From contig NZ_CP151979.1 of assembly GCF_038593265.1 (NCBI RefSeq), forward strand, positions 434,001 to 498,000: a stretch of 64,000 nucleotides of DNA, read 5' to 3'. Below are positions 17,254 to 27,441 of this stretch, piece after piece. This DNA is from Ureibacillus sp. FSL W7-1570. GTDB lineage: Bacteria > Bacillota > Bacilli > Bacillales_A > Planococcaceae. The position numbers and the translations under genes are program-made. Below the pieces are notes generated by a model. The model saw only the letters and a list, made by a program, of their open reading frames with translations. It did no database searches and was not told the DNA's origin. The number at the start of each line of letters is the position of its first letter. Positions within the stretch are counted from its first letter, which is position 1.

Positions 17254-18923
17254 CAATCACGAAACCTTTAACCGACTTAGAAATTGCTTACAACGCAGAA
17301 ATAAAACCGATAACGGAAATTGCAAAAAGCGCAAATATTCCTGAAGATGCCCTTGAGCAATATGGACGCTATAAAGGAAAAATCGATCCGAATAAAATCC
17401 CAGGGGAGCCGAATGGAAAAGTGGTGCTGGTTACAGCAACCAATCCGACGCCGGCCGGAGAAGGGAAAACGACCGTTACGATAGGGCTAGCCGATGCTTT
17501 AAAACAATTAAATCAAAAAGTTGTGGTAGCCCTTCGCGAACCATCATTAGGTCCCGTTTTCGGATTGAAAGGCGGGGCAACCGGCGGCGGTTATGCCCAA
17601 GTGCTCCCGATGGAACAAATCAATCTGCATTTCAATGGAGACTTCCATGCGATTACAACGGCCAATAATCTGATTGCAGCCATCATTGATAACCATATCC
17701 ACCAAGGCAATCAATTGAACATTGACCCAAGACGGATCATTTGGAAACGGGTTTTGGACATGAATGACCGTGCCCTTAGAAAAGTGGTGGTTGGGCTTGG
17801 AGGGCCGGCCCAAGGTGTGCCAAGGGAAGATGGCTTTGATATTACCGTCGCCTCCGAGATTATGGCAGTGTTTTGTTTGGCAACAAGCCTTGAAGATTTA
17901 AAAGAACGTTTATCCAATATTATGATCGGATACACCTATGACCGAAAGCCCGTTTATGTGAAAGATTTGGGCATTGAAGGGGCATTGACCCTCATTTTGA
18001 AAGAAGCATTCAATCCAAATATCGTGCAAACGATCGAAGGGACACCTGCCCTTGTTCATGGCGGCCCTTTTGCAAACATCGCCCACGGCTGCAATTCCCT
18101 CATTGCAACACAAACGGCACGCAAACTTGCGGATATCGTGGTCACGGAAGCCGGTTTTGGGGCGGATTTGGGTGCCGAAAAATTCATGGACATCAAAGCG
18201 AGAATAGGCAATTTCCATCCTGATGCGGTAGTCATTGTGACAACCATCCGCGCATTAAAAATGCATGGCGGGGTGGAAAAGGCGGAGTTAACAAAGGGAA
18301 ATGTTTCCGCTCTATTGCAAGGAATTTCAAACCTGGAACGTCATGTGGAAACGGTGAGAAATTTCGGCATTGAACCGATTGTAGCTGTAAACCGCTTTAT
18401 CACAGATACGGAGGAAGAAATTCAGGCACTTTTGGAATGGGCAAAAAGAAATCATGTCCGGATGGCAAGAACGAATGTATGGGAAGAAGGCGGAAAAGGT
18501 GGAATCGACCTTGCCAAACAGGTGCTTGAGGTGTTGGATGAACCAAAACAATATGCTCCGTTATACGATTTATCCGATTCCGTGGAACAAAAGATTGCAA
18601 CGATTGTTCAAAAAGTATACGGCGGTACGGGTGTCGTATTTACCGATCAAGCGAAAAAGCAGTTGAAAGTGATTGAGGAAAATGGTTGGGATCACCTGCC
18701 AATCTGCATGGCAAAAACCCAATATTCACTAACGGACAACCCAAAATTGCTTGGCCGTCCAAAAGAATTTGCGATTACTGTGAGAGAAATCATCCCGAAA
18801 TTGGGGGCAGGGTTCTTAGTTTGTTTGACAGGTGAGATTATGACCATGCCAGGTTTGCCAAAAACACCTGCAGCACTAAATATGGACGTTGATGAAAAAG
18901 GAAATGCCATCGGGCTGTTTTAA
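17250..18923 (+). CDS. fhs: Formate-tetrahydrofolate ligase
   Basis: This enzyme makes 10-formyl-tetrahydrofolate from formate, THF and ATP in one-carbon metabolism. The 557-residue length is typical. Visible motifs are the P-loop-like [31 protein letters not shown], and [15 protein letters not shown], with [11 protein letters not shown] near the C-terminus. GAAAGAGG precedes the ATG. IS copy 2 begins 9 bp after its stop, so any native terminator has been displaced and the IS hairpin at 18962 probably ends the transcript. A related folate enzyme (5-formyl-THF cyclo-ligase) lies at 61.2 kb. Confidence 0.95.
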   Translation: MTITKPLTDLEIAYNAEIKPITEIAKSANIPEDALEQYGRYKGKIDPNKIPGEPNGKVVLVTATNPTPAGEGKTTVTIGLADALKQLNQKVVVALREPSLGPVFGLKGGATGGGYAQVLPMEQINLHFNGDFHAITTANNLIAAIIDNHIHQGNQLNIDPRRIIWKRVLDMNDRALRKVVVGLGGPAQGVPREDGFDITVASEIMAVFCLATSLEDLKERLSNIMIGYTYDRKPVYVKDLGIEGALTLILKEAFNPNIVQTIEGTPALVHGGPFANIAHGCNSLIATQTARKLADIVVTEAGFGADLGAEKFMDIKARIGNFHPDAVVIVTTIRALKMHGGVEKAELTKGNVSALLQGISNLERHVETVRNFGIEPIVAVNRFITDTEEEIQALLEWAKRNHVRMARTNVWEEGGKGGIDLAKQVLEVLDEPKQYAPLYDLSDSVEQKIATIVQKVYGGTGVVFTDQAKKQLKVIEENGWDHLPICMAKTQYSLTDNPKLLGRPKEFAITVREIIPKLGAGFLVCLTGEIMTMPGLPKTPAALNMDVDEKGNAIGLF

Positions 18924-18961
18924 TATGGGAGAGGCTGGGACAAAACCCCCTCTAAAATGGA

Positions 18962-19013
18962 AACAGCTCATGAAATTTTGGAATGAAATTTCATGAGCTG
19001 TTCTTCATTTTTT
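18962..19013 (+). terminator. Terminator hairpin inside left end of IS copy 2
   Basis: A 17-bp perfect stem (18962-18978 with 18986-19002) and a T-rich tail. Compared with copies 1 and 3, one C-G pair in the stem is T-A (CTCATG/CATGAG against CCCATG/CATGGG), so pairing is kept. Confidence 0.8.
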
Positions 19014-19022
19014 CAATAAAAA

Positions 19023-19084
19023 ATAAGGACCTCTTCTGTTAAAATTAAGTTACCACCAAAACTAACAGAAAGAAGGGTCCTTAT
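19023..19084 (+). promoter_or_regulatory. IS copy 2 leader hairpin over transposase start
   Basis: ATAAGGACC pairs with GGTCCTTAT, and TCTTCTGTTA with TAACAGAAAGA. The arm covers the ribosome-binding site and start codon. The A-T pair of copy 1 is a C-G pair here. Confidence 0.55.
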
Positions 19085-20735
19085 GTTCAAATATTATAAC
19101 ATGAATCAATTAGTTTTGCCTCTAGATTTAGAAATAAAATTACAAGAAAATGATATTGCCTTCCACATTCACCATTTAGTTGAAAGTATTCCAGATGAAG
19201 CCTTCCAGCCGTTTCTTCGAAATACAGGTTGTCCTGCTTATCATCCACGCATGATGCTAAAAATTATTTTGTGTGCCTATTCGCAGTCTGTCTTTTCAGG
19301 TCGAAAAATTGAAGCGCTATTAAAGGACAGTATACGAATGATGTGGTTGGCACAAGGATATGAACCAAGTTATCGGACGATCAATCGTTTTCGTGTGCAT
19401 CCGGAAGTAAAAGAATTAATTCGTCAATGTTTTGTCCAATTCCGTTGCCAACTGGTGGAAGAAAAGTTAATCGATCAAGAAGCCATTTTTATCGATGGTA
19501 CGAAGATTGAAGCGAATGCCAATAAATTTACTTTCGTATGGAAGAAATCCATTGAAAAATACAACCAAAACTTAATTGAAAAGTCCAATCAGTTATACAA
19601 CGAACTATTAGAAAAAGAAATCATCCCTGAAATGGAGCGGGAAAATGAGGGAGAACTGTCCGTTGAAGAACTCGCTCAAATGGTGCAACAAGTCGATGAA
19701 GTCATTAAGGAATATGACCAAAAGATAGAAACATCGCCCGATGCCACAGAACGAAAAGCATTAAGAAGCGAACGGAAATATCCAAAACAAGCGTACAAAC
19801 AATTAATAGACTTCATTCTACGAAAACAAAAATACCAAAAAGACTTGGACATCTTGGGGGAACGGAACAGTTATTCCAAAACAGACTTAGATGCGACGTT
19901 CATGCGAATGAAAGACGACTATATGAAAAACGGTCAATTGAAAGCTGGATACAACGTACAAATCGCAACAGAAGGTCAATACGCACTAGCTTATAGCATC
20001 TTTCCAAATCCTACTGATACACGTACATTAATTCCGTTCTTGAATAAGATAGAAAAGGATTATTTTCCGTTGCCAAAGTATATTGTCGCAGATGCTGGTT
20101 ATGGTAGTGAACAAAACTATGAAGACATCCTTTCGAATCGAAAATGTGAGGCACTCATTCCATATACCATGTATGAGAAAGAACAAAAGAAGAAATATAA
20201 ACAAAATCCATTTCATCCAGACAATTGGATGTACGACGAAGAAAGTGATACCTACATTTGTCCAAATCAGCAGCGAGTAACCTTCCGTTATCGTTCTGTA
20301 CGTACAGATAAGACTGGTTTCAAACGAGAATTGAAAATCTATGAATGTGAAAACTGTTCAGGATGTCCATTTCGTTCATCATGCACAAAAGCAAAGGAAG
20401 GCAATCACCGAAAGGTCATGGTGAATGAAAAATGGGAACAACAAAAAGAATATGTAAGAGCGAAGCTTTCAGAAGAAAAAGCTGGTTCTATTTTCCGTCA
20501 ACGTAAAATAGACGTAGAACCAGTTTTTGGATTCTTGAAGGCTAATTTGCGTTTCACTCGATTTTCCGTTCGAGGAAAATCGAAAGTGGAAAATGAAATG
20601 GGCATTGCCTTAATGGCCGTGAATTTACGAAAATACACGGCCAACAAAGATCAACTAACCAAAAATAATGGGGATAAATGGAAAAAGGAGAATTTGAGTT
20701 GGCTCAAATTCTCCTTTTTCCTATCTAGAAGCTAG
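19083..20735 (+). CDS. IS1182-family DDE transposase, copy 2
   Basis: A complete 550-residue transposase with the DDE residues as in copy 1 (IFIDGTKIEAN, VADAGYGS, DVEPVFGF). It differs from copy 1 mainly between residues about 160 and 260 (for example EYDQKIETSPDA against EYDQKIEASPDA, and PKQAYKQLIDFILR against PKRVYKQLIDLILR). Both halves outside that block are almost unchanged, suggesting exchange of an internal segment with a diverged relative. Confidence 0.93.
   Translation: MFKYYNMNQLVLPLDLEIKLQENDIAFHIHHLVESIPDEAFQPFLRNTGCPAYHPRMMLKIILCAYSQSVFSGRKIEALLKDSIRMMWLAQGYEPSYRTINRFRVHPEVKELIRQCFVQFRCQLVEEKLIDQEAIFIDGTKIEANANKFTFVWKKSIEKYNQNLIEKSNQLYNELLEKEIIPEMERENEGELSVEELAQMVQQVDEVIKEYDQKIETSPDATERKALRSERKYPKQAYKQLIDFILRKQKYQKDLDILGERNSYSKTDLDATFMRMKDDYMKNGQLKAGYNVQIATEGQYALAYSIFPNPTDTRTLIPFLNKIEKDYFPLPKYIVADAGYGSEQNYEDILSNRKCEALIPYTMYEKEQKKKYKQNPFHPDNWMYDEESDTYICPNQQRVTFRYRSVRTDKTGFKRELKIYECENCSGCPFRSSCTKAKEGNHRKVMVNEKWEQQKEYVRAKLSEEKAGSIFRQRKIDVEPVFGFLKANLRFTRFSVRGKSKVENEMGIALMAVNLRKYTANKDQLTKNNGDKWKKENLSWLKFSFFLSRS
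20682..20719 (+). terminator. Terminator hairpin at right end of IS copy 2
   Basis: Same 17-bp AAAAAGGAGAATTTGAG stem with TTGG loop as in copy 1; usable on both strands. Confidence 0.8.
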
Positions 20736-20963
20736 TTTTGTCCCAGCCCCTATTTAATTCGGGCAACTCCTGAAATTAAATTGTTGAAGAAAAAAATGTC
20801 CCATCCGCGGCATCAGTGTAAATGATTCGATTGAAAAATTGCCATTTCGTTACAAAATATTGAACATTTTGTGAACTGTCATAATTGGTATAGCCTAAAT
20901 GGATGAAAAGTGACATACTATAAAAGATTATTTCACCACTTGAATGAAAGAAATACTATTAGT

Positions 20964-20985
20964 AATGTGTAACCGATTACACATT
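20964..20985 (+). promoter_or_regulatory. Operator 1 upstream of rbsR (RbsR/CcpA type)
   Basis: AATGTGTAA-CCGA-TTACACATT, a perfect 9-bp inverted repeat. The core TGTAACCGATTACA fits all positions of the catabolite-response (cre) consensus TGWAANCGNTNWCA and is also a plausible RbsR operator, since both are LacI-family proteins. Confidence 0.75.
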
Positions 20986-20999
20986 TTTTCGGAGTAAGA

Positions 21000-21019
21000 A
21001 TATGTAACCGATTACATAT
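21000..21019 (+). promoter_or_regulatory. Operator 2 upstream of rbsR
   Basis: ATATGTAA-CCGA-TTACATAT, a perfect 8-bp inverted repeat with the same core as operator 1, about 35 bp from it centre to centre. Confidence 0.75.
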
Positions 21020-21035
21020 TTCATTAGCCCAAATG

Positions 21036-21049
21036 TGTAACCGGTACCA
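21036..21049 (+). promoter_or_regulatory. Operator 3 upstream of rbsR (imperfect)
   Basis: TGTAACCGGTACCA matches the cre consensus at 13 of 14 positions. It lies just before the rbsR ribosome-binding site, where binding could block transcription. Confidence 0.5.
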
Positions 21050-21070
21050 CAATTTGCGGCGGGTGATTAG

Positions 21071-22051
21071 ATGGCAACAATCCATGATGTAGCAAGAAGG
21101 GCCAATGTTTCTGTTGCAACTGTTTCCAGATACATCAACCAAAATGGGTATGTCGGAAAAAAATCAAAAGAAGCGATCGAGCGGGCAATCAAAGAGTTGA
21201 ATTTCGTCCCAAATAATGTGGCGCGGACACTTTCAACCAAAAAATCAAATTTGATTGGATTAATCATTCCGGATATCAAAAACCCATTCTTCCCGGAACT
21301 TGCCCGCGCGGTTGAAGATACCGCTTACCGATTCGGCTATACCGTCATATTATGCAATTCGGATGAAGACCCTTTAAAAGAAAAACATTATTTGAAAGTG
21401 CTGACACAAGAATATGTGGCAGGCATCATCATCACTTCCACCGATGAAGGAATCAGCAGGGAAACGGATATTCCGATTGTTGCATTGGACCGTGCCCCAA
21501 AAACGGATATTCCATCTGTAACGACAAACAATAAGCTTGGGGCCGAATTGGCGGGCCGTTTTATGCTGGAGTGCGGAGCATCTGAACTGCTCATTTTAAA
21601 AGGGCCGAATCAATTGACTTCATCCGAAGAAAGGCTGGAAGGTTTTTTAAAAGCCGTTGAGGGAAAAAATATAAAAATACATGTTGTCGATAGTCCTTAT
21701 GAATTGCATGATGCAGAAAACATAACATATGAATTTTTGCAGAAACATCCTAGCGTCGATGGAATTTTTGGGAGCAGTGATGTTTCGGCGATCGGTGCGC
21801 TGAAAGCCTGCGAAAAATTGGGGAAAAAAGTGCCGGATGAATTGCAAATCATTGGTTTTGACGGCATACAGCTTGGAAATTATACTACGCCGAGTTTAAC
21901 AACGGTGGCACAAAAAATTTACCAATTGGGGGAAACAGCAACAGAATTGCTGATCAATGAAATTGAAGGAAAAAGCTTGGAGGAAAAAAATATTTTGATT
22001 AATCCGGAATTGGTTGTGCGTGAAACGACCCGAAAGGAGTTCAAACAATGA
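21071..22051 (+). CDS. rbsR: LacI-family ribose operon repressor
   Basis: The N-terminal helix-turn-helix (TIHDVARRANVSVATVSRYI, residues 3-22) and hinge helix (NNVARTLSTKKS) bind DNA. The C-terminal ribose-binding-protein-like domain (LIIPDIKNPFFPELARAVED, IIGFDGIQLGNYTTPSLTTV) senses the effector. The length of 326 is usual. It is the first gene of the ribose operon behind three matching operators and overlaps rbsK by 4 bp, so it is very likely the local autorepressor, relieved by ribose or a phosphorylated form. Confidence 0.9.
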   Translation: MATIHDVARRANVSVATVSRYINQNGYVGKKSKEAIERAIKELNFVPNNVARTLSTKKSNLIGLIIPDIKNPFFPELARAVEDTAYRFGYTVILCNSDEDPLKEKHYLKVLTQEYVAGIIITSTDEGISRETDIPIVALDRAPKTDIPSVTTNNKLGAELAGRFMLECGASELLILKGPNQLTSSEERLEGFLKAVEGKNIKIHVVDSPYELHDAENITYEFLQKHPSVDGIFGSSDVSAIGALKACEKLGKKVPDELQIIGFDGIQLGNYTTPSLTTVAQKIYQLGETATELLINEIEGKSLEEKNILINPELVVRETTRKEFKQ

Positions 22052-22929
22052 TAACTGTAGTCGGAAGCATCAATATGGATTTAGCTGTCGAAACGGATAT
22101 TTTCCCAAGACAAGGTGAAACGGTGCAAGGGAAACGGTTTTCAACAATTCCAGGCGGCAAAGGGGCAAACCAGGCCGTTGCGGCAGCAAGACTGGGCAGC
22201 CGGGTACGCATGATTGGAGCAGTTGGAAATGACAGTTTTGGGAAAGAACTTTACGACAATCTGAAAAATGAAAAAGTCGATGTGTCCGGAGTGGTAACAA
22301 CAACGAATTCAACCGGAATTGCCAATATCTTGTTACATAATCGCGATAATCGCATCATCGTCATACCTGGGGCGAATTATGATTTAAGCAAAGAAATCAT
22401 TGATGAACATATTCATCACATTCTGGAAAGTCAACTGGTGATGATGCAATTGGAAATTCCGGTAGAAACGATTGAACATGTGTTGACAATTTGTCAGGAA
22501 AAGCACATCCCCGTTTTGTTGAATCCGGCGCCAGCGAAAAACTTCAGGAAAGAATGGATGGATCAAATCACTTATTTGACACCCAATGAAACAGAATGTG
22601 AATTCATCTTTGGTGCCGATTGGGAAACGGTATTAAAAGAGCATCCGAATAAAATCATTGTCACATTGGGCAGTGAAGGCGCGGCATTTTACGATGGCAA
22701 AAAAATTGTGCGAATCTCCGGATATAAAACGGATGCCGTTGATACAACGGGAGCAGGGGATACGTTCAATGGCGCTTTTGCCCATGCGATTTGCAGCGGA
22801 AATACCATCGAAGAAGCGGTACAATTTGCCAATATTGCCGCATCCCTTTCCGTGGAAAAGTTTGGGGCCCAAGGCGGCATGCCAAAGTTGGATGAAGTAT
22901 TAGCACGCTTAGGAGGACATGAACGTTGA
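22048..22929 (+). CDS. rbsK: Ribokinase
   Basis: It phosphorylates ribose to ribose 5-phosphate. PfkB-family signatures are GGKGANQAVAAARLG near residue 38 and DTTGAGDTFNGAFAHAI near 230 (catalytic Asp in GAGD). SINMDLAV at the N-terminus is the usual substrate-binding start. The 293-residue length is normal. The start overlaps the rbsR stop (ATGA). The end overlaps the TTG start of rbsD. Confidence 0.95.
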   Translation: MITVVGSINMDLAVETDIFPRQGETVQGKRFSTIPGGKGANQAVAAARLGSRVRMIGAVGNDSFGKELYDNLKNEKVDVSGVVTTTNSTGIANILLHNRDNRIIVIPGANYDLSKEIIDEHIHHILESQLVMMQLEIPVETIEHVLTICQEKHIPVLLNPAPAKNFRKEWMDQITYLTPNETECEFIFGADWETVLKEHPNKIIVTLGSEGAAFYDGKKIVRISGYKTDAVDTTGAGDTFNGAFAHAICSGNTIEEAVQFANIAASLSVEKFGAQGGMPKLDEVLARLGGHER

Positions 22930-23315
22930 AAAAACATGGAATTTTAAATAGAGAATTGGCCGGCCGGTTTGCCAAATTGGGACATACCGACCGGATCGTC
23001 ATCGCCGATTGCGGTTTGCCGATACCGGATGGCGTGCCTTGCATCGATTTATCTTATAAATTGGGGGAACCGGGTTTCCTTTCCATCTTGGAAGTAGTGC
23101 TTGATGATTTGGTGGTCGAAAGTGCGGTACTTGCGGATGAAATCCAAATGGAGAATAGAGGGCTTTCAAATGAATTAATGAAAGCACTTCCAAATATTTC
23201 TTATGTTCCCCATGAGGAATTCAAACGGTTGACAGAAAAAGCGAAATTCATCATACGCACTGGCGAAACGACGCCTTATGCCAATGTCATTTTGCAATGC
23301 GGTGTGATTTTTTAA
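22926..23315 (+). CDS. rbsD: D-ribose pyranase
   Basis: RbsD interconverts pyranose and furanose forms of ribose so that ribokinase can use it. The 129-residue protein begins MKKHGILNRELAGRFAKLGH with the conserved catalytic His-rich start, followed by IVIADCGLPIPDG and the C-terminal RTGETTPYANVIL. The TTG start is supported by AGGAGG 10 nt upstream inside rbsK. Confidence 0.94.
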   Translation: MKKHGILNRELAGRFAKLGHTDRIVIADCGLPIPDGVPCIDLSYKLGEPGFLSILEVVLDDLVVESAVLADEIQMENRGLSNELMKALPNISYVPHEEFKRLTEKAKFIIRTGETTPYANVILQCGVIF

Positions 23316-23343
23316 TTGATTCCTTCCAAAAGTAGGTGATGAA

Positions 23344-24831
23344 ATGATTGAAATGACAGGCATTTCAAAAGCGTTTAACGGCAATGCCGTATTAAAAAAT
23401 GTTCAGTTTAATTTAAAAGATGGCGAAATCCATGCGTTGATGGGTGAAAACGGTGCCGGCAAATCGACATTAATGAAAATTTTGGGCGGCATCCATTCAA
23501 ATGATGCTGGTGAAATCAAGGTGGATGGACAACCGGTGCACTTTAAATCCCCAAAGGATGCAGAAAAACATGGAATTGTCATCATCCATCAGGAATTAAA
23601 TATATTGCCTGATTTGACTGTTGCAGAAAACCTGTTTTTGGGGAAAGAAAAAACATTCGGGTTTGGGATTTTGAAAAATAAAGAAATGGATCAGGAAGCC
23701 CAGGAATTGCTTGCCAAATTGGGTTTGGATATCCATCCGAAAACGAGGGCCGGAGATCTTTCCGTTGGGAAGCAACAAATCATAGAAATTGCAAAAGCGA
23801 TTGCAAGCAATGCCAAGTATATCATCATGGACGAACCGACTGCCGCTTTGACGGATCGGGAAATCCGAACATTGTTTGAAACCATTCGGGAATTAAAAGC
23901 CAAAGGAATTTCCTTCGTTTATATTTCCCATCGAATGGAAGAAATTTTCTCCATCTGTGACCGGATCACGATTTTGCGGGATGGTCAATATGTAGGGGAA
24001 CGGAATATACCGGAGACAAACTTTGATGAAATTGTGGCCATGATGGTTGGAAGGGAACTTGGGGAACGGTTCCCTGAACGAAAAGCGGAAATTGGCGACG
24101 TTAAGCTGGAAGTTCAAAACTTGACGGTCAAAGGTTTGTTTGAAAATGTTTCATTCAACGTCCGCAAAGGCGAAGTGGTCGGTATGGCAGGACTGATGGG
24201 CGCTGGAAGAACCGAAGTGGCTGAAACCATTTTCGGCTACAGAAGAGCCCACGGTGGCGACATTTTGATTGATGAAAAAAAAGTTTCCATTAAAACGCCG
24301 ATTGATGCAATGAAACACAAAATCGGCTATGTGACCGAGGACCGAAAAACAAAAGGATTGGTTCTTGATTTTTCCATCCAGGAAAATGTGTCCCTTGCCA
24401 ACCTGAAAAAAGTATCTTCTTCGGGTGTGGTGAACAAAGAGAAGGAGACTTCCCTTGTCAACCAATATATTCAACAGTTGAAAATCCGCACTTCCAGTCC
24501 AAAGCAAAGTGCGAAATCGTTAAGTGGAGGAAATCAACAGAAGGTTGTGCTTGCGAAGTGGCTTGGCACTGAGCCGGAAGTATTGATTTTGGACGAGCCG
24601 ACCCGCGGCGTCGATATCGGTGCGAAAAAAGAGATTTACCAGATTATTAATGATCTGGCACAGGCTGGTGTAGCGATTTTAATGATTTCATCCGAATTGC
24701 CGGAAATCATTGGCATGGCGGACCGTGTCCTTGTCATGCATGAAGGGAAAATAACGGGCCAAGTTTCAAAAGAAGAAATGACCCAGGAAAGAATTATGCA
24801 TTTTGCTACTGGAGGTGAGCAAGTTGACTAA
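23344..24831 (+). CDS. rbsA: Ribose ABC transporter, ATP-binding protein
   Basis: A 495-residue double ABC ATPase. The first domain has Walker [11 protein letters not shown], signature LSVGKQQ and Walker [12 protein letters not shown]. The second has the degenerate P-loop GLMGAGRTE typical of RbsA, signature LSGGNQQK and Walker [13 protein letters not shown]. It powers ribose import by RbsC/RbsB. TAGGTGATGAA precedes the ATG. It overlaps rbsC by 8 bp. Confidence 0.96.
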   Translation: MIEMTGISKAFNGNAVLKNVQFNLKDGEIHALMGENGAGKSTLMKILGGIHSNDAGEIKVDGQPVHFKSPKDAEKHGIVIIHQELNILPDLTVAENLFLGKEKTFGFGILKNKEMDQEAQELLAKLGLDIHPKTRAGDLSVGKQQIIEIAKAIASNAKYIIMDEPTAALTDREIRTLFETIRELKAKGISFVYISHRMEEIFSICDRITILRDGQYVGERNIPETNFDEIVAMMVGRELGERFPERKAEIGDVKLEVQNLTVKGLFENVSFNVRKGEVVGMAGLMGAGRTEVAETIFGYRRAHGGDILIDEKKVSIKTPIDAMKHKIGYVTEDRKTKGLVLDFSIQENVSLANLKKVSSSGVVNKEKETSLVNQYIQQLKIRTSSPKQSAKSLSGGNQQKVVLAKWLGTEPEVLILDEPTRGVDIGAKKEIYQIINDLAQAGVAILMISSELPEIIGMADRVLVMHEGKITGQVSKEEMTQERIMHFATGGEQVD

Positions 24832-25759
24832 GTCGTCAAAAGAAATGATATCGAAACTGGGACCGTTAATCGGTTTAATTCTTTTAATTATCGTCGTAAG
24901 CATCATGAATCCCAGTTTTTTAACGATTTCCAATATTTTTAACGTGTTGAGACAAGTTTCCATCAGTGCCATCATCGCCTTTGGGATGACCTTTGTCATT
25001 CTCACAGGGGGAATCGATTTATCCGTAGGTTCCACGCTTGCATTGACGGGGGCTGTTGCTGCCAGTTTATTGGCAGGCGGAACGGACCCAATCGTTTCCA
25101 TGGGGGTTGCGTTAATCCTTGGACTTGTGTTGGGAGCTTTCAACGGGGTGATTATTACAAAAGGAAAAGTGGCCCCATTTATTGCGACTTTGGCAACAAT
25201 GACAATTTACCGGGGATTGACGCTTGTATATACAAACGGTAAACCGATTTCCGGTTTGGGAGACCATGCATCATTTCAATTATTTGGGAAAGGCTATTTC
25301 TTAGGTGTCCCTATTCCGGTGATCACAACTATCGTTTCTTTCGCCATTCTCGCTTTCATTTTGCACAAAACGACATTTGGCCGCCGGGTCTATGCGGTTG
25401 GCGGAAATGAAGAAGCGGCAAAATTATCCGGCATTAATGCCGACAGAGTGAAAATCGCAGTGTATGCCATTTCCGGATTCCTTGCTGCGTTATCCGCATT
25501 AATTTTAACTTCCCGCTTGAATTCTGCTCAACCAACGGCGGGCGAGTCCTATGAATTGGATGCCATTGCGGCCGTTGTATTAGGCGGGACAAGCCTGAAT
25601 GGCGGGAAAGGTTGGATTTTCGGCACGTTAATCGGTGCATTGATTATTGGGGTTCTCAATAATGGTATGAACTTGATTGGCGTATCTTCTTTCTGGCAAC
25701 AAGTCGTAAAAGGGATTGTCATACTGCTCGCAGTACTTTTAGACCGAAAAAAAGACTAA
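24824..25759 (+). CDS. rbsC: Ribose ABC transporter, permease
   Basis: A highly hydrophobic 311-residue protein with 8-10 membrane segments. It has the carbohydrate-permease motifs [19 protein letters not shown] and [20 protein letters not shown], then [10 protein letters not shown]. The start is taken as TTG at 24824, preceded at 5 nt by GGAGGTGA. An in-frame ATG at 24803 has no such site and would add seven residues. Confidence 0.94.
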   Translation: MTKSSKEMISKLGPLIGLILLIIVVSIMNPSFLTISNIFNVLRQVSISAIIAFGMTFVILTGGIDLSVGSTLALTGAVAASLLAGGTDPIVSMGVALILGLVLGAFNGVIITKGKVAPFIATLATMTIYRGLTLVYTNGKPISGLGDHASFQLFGKGYFLGVPIPVITTIVSFAILAFILHKTTFGRRVYAVGGNEEAAKLSGINADRVKIAVYAISGFLAALSALILTSRLNSAQPTAGESYELDAIAAVVLGGTSLNGGKGWIFGTLIGALIIGVLNNGMNLIGVSSFWQQVVKGIVILLAVLLDRKKD

Positions 25760-25771
25760 AAAGGAGTGTTT

Positions 25772-26704
25772 ATGATGAAAAACATGAAGCTTTTATTTTT
25801 CGTTGTGATTGCAATGCTAGTGTTATCCGCCTGTTCGATGGATTCTTCATTGGAAAAAAAGGATGATGCGGCAAAAGGAACAAAAGAAGAAGGTTCTTAC
25901 AAAATTGGTTTTTCCATTTCCACATTAAATAACCCATTCTTCGTCACTCTTAGCGATGGTGCAAAAGCGGTCAGCAAAGAAAAAGGCGTGGATTTAGTGA
26001 TTGTCGATGCGCAAGATGATGCGTCCAAACAGGCTTCCGACGTGGAAGACTTAATCCAGCAAGGCATTGATTTATTATTAATCAACCCGGTAGACTCTTC
26101 TGCGGCTGGATCTGCCGTGGAATCTGCCAATGCCGCAGGAATTCCGGTCATTACGGTGGACCGTTCAGCAGACAGCGGTGAAGTGGTTGCCCACATCGCC
26201 TCTGACAATGTGGAAGGCGGCAAACTTGCAGGGGAATATTTGTTGGAATTGGTAGGTGAAGGTGCCAAAGTGGCAATGCTTGAAGGCGTTCCAGGTTCAT
26301 CTGCTGCCCGTGACCGCGGAGAAGGTTTCCTTAAAGCGGTGGAAGGAAAAGTGGATCTTGTTTCAAGCCAGCCAGCCAACTTTAACCGCAGCGAAGGATT
26401 ATCTGTAATGGAAAACATGCTACAAGCCCATCCTGATATTGAAGCGGTATTTGCTCAAAATGATGAAATGGCTTTAGGTGCCCTTGAAGCGATTTCAGCT
26501 GCCGGCAAAGAGATTGTTGTCATCGGCTTTGATGCGACAGATGACGCATTGAAGAAAATTGATGAAGGAAAAATGGCTGCAAGTGTTGCCCAAAAACCTG
26601 AAGAAATTGGGAAAACTGCCATTGAAACGGCCGTGAAATATTTGAACGGTGAAAAAGTGGAAGAGTTTGTACCGGTTGAACTTGAATTGGTGACTAAAAA
26701 ATAA
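25772..26704 (+). CDS. rbsB: Ribose ABC transporter, substrate-binding lipoprotein
   Basis: The signal peptide is followed by the lipobox LSACS, so the mature protein is lipid-anchored at the outer membrane face. The binding domain has KIGFSISTLNNPFFVTLSDG, DAQDDASKQASDVEDLI and FAQNDEMALGALEAI, typical of RbsB. AGGAG lies 5 nt before the first of two adjacent ATG codons; the second, at 25775, is equally possible. It is the last gene of the operon and is followed by a strong terminator. Confidence 0.94.
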   Translation: MMKNMKLLFFVVIAMLVLSACSMDSSLEKKDDAAKGTKEEGSYKIGFSISTLNNPFFVTLSDGAKAVSKEKGVDLVIVDAQDDASKQASDVEDLIQQGIDLLLINPVDSSAAGSAVESANAAGIPVITVDRSADSGEVVAHIASDNVEGGKLAGEYLLELVGEGAKVAMLEGVPGSSAARDRGEGFLKAVEGKVDLVSSQPANFNRSEGLSVMENMLQAHPDIEAVFAQNDEMALGALEAISAAGKEIVVIGFDATDDALKKIDEGKMAASVAQKPEEIGKTAIETAVKYLNGEKVEEFVPVELELVTKK

Positions 26705-26710
26705 AGGATG

Positions 26711-26757
26711 AAAGGTAGAACATAGTGGCGCGAGCTCGTGTTCTACCTTTTTTTTCA
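26711..26757 (+). terminator. Rho-independent terminator of the rbs operon
   Basis: AAAGGTAGAACA/TGTTCTACCTTT, a 12-bp perfect stem followed by a run of T. It also overlaps the 3' end of the convergent DoxX gene. Confidence 0.9.
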
Positions 26758-27162
26758 TTTATTTTTTTTCTTTTTCTCTTCCACGATGAAGTTGTCAAGG
26801 GCAAGGAAACGATTGCTGGCAAACAGAAGATAAGCGGCCATGGCCATCAAAGCGACATCCAATTCATATCCATGAAGGAAACCGGCGTCATATTTCACGG
26901 TTGCAATGGCCCCCGCCATAAGCAGCACAAAAAGAAATGCGAAAAAGCGAATGGAAAACCCGATGATGAGAAAGATTCCGCCGATCGTTTCAAGACCGGT
27001 TACGCCGTAAGCCAATAGTTCTGCATACGGCAAATTGTAGTTGGCAAATCGTTCCGCCACCGTCGGAATCCCTTCCTGCCATTTTGCCAAACCGTGCATG
27101 ATGAAAGTGGCCCCCAATACAAGCCGGAGAATAAAACCTCCAATTTCACTTTGCCTCAACAC
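26755..27162 (-). CDS. DoxX-family membrane protein
   Basis: A 135-residue protein with four membrane helices. LRLVLGATFIMHGLAKW near the N-terminus and GLETIGGIFLIIGFSIR are characteristic of the DoxX family, whose members are linked to respiratory or thiol/oxidative functions, though biochemical roles vary. The C-terminus is a lysine-rich tail. The start is taken as GTG after AAAGGGG; the following TTG is an alternative. It converges on the rbs operon. Confidence 0.82.
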   Translation of the reverse strand: MLRQSEIGGFILRLVLGATFIMHGLAKWQEGIPTVAERFANYNLPYAELLAYGVTGLETIGGIFLIIGFSIRFFAFLFVLLMAGAIATVKYDAGFLHGYELDVALMAMAAYLLFASNRFLALDNFIVEEKKKKNK

Positions 27163-27380
27163 AATCCCCTTTCTACTTTTTTTACTATCATATTATCGCT
27201 CGTCCACATATAACACTGTTGCCCTGAATTTTCTAATCAGCCGTATCCTGAGTATAAAGTGCTTCTCCAATAAACAGGAAAATTGCATCATAAACCAAAT
27301 GAGGGTTTGTCAAATGCCGAATGGTTGGGTTTAGAATTGGAAACAAAATAAAAAAACAAAGTTTTTTTATCGGAAAACTA

Positions 27381-27409
27381 TTGACAAATGTTTCTCAGGA
27401 TTGTAAATT
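27381..27409 (+). promoter_or_regulatory. Sigma-A-type promoter in the 27.2-27.6 kb gap
   Basis: TTGACA, a 17-bp spacer, then TAAATT. No gene of reasonable size begins downstream before the hairpin at 27442, so it may drive a small RNA. The other parts of the 27163-27659 gap are AT-rich without recognisable features. Confidence 0.5.
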
Positions 27410-27441
27410 GTTATCAACCAAATATTCGAACCGACTTTTCC

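Larger units (their letters stand above)
18933..20748 (+). mobile_element. IS1182-family insertion sequence, copy 2
   Basis: Same element as copy 1, with perfect 14-bp terminal repeats (GGCTGGGACAAAAC). It is nearly identical to copy 1 except for a block of clustered differences within about 19566-19880 and a variant leader. It lies 9 bp after the fhs stop. No clear target duplication is seen. Confidence 0.9.
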
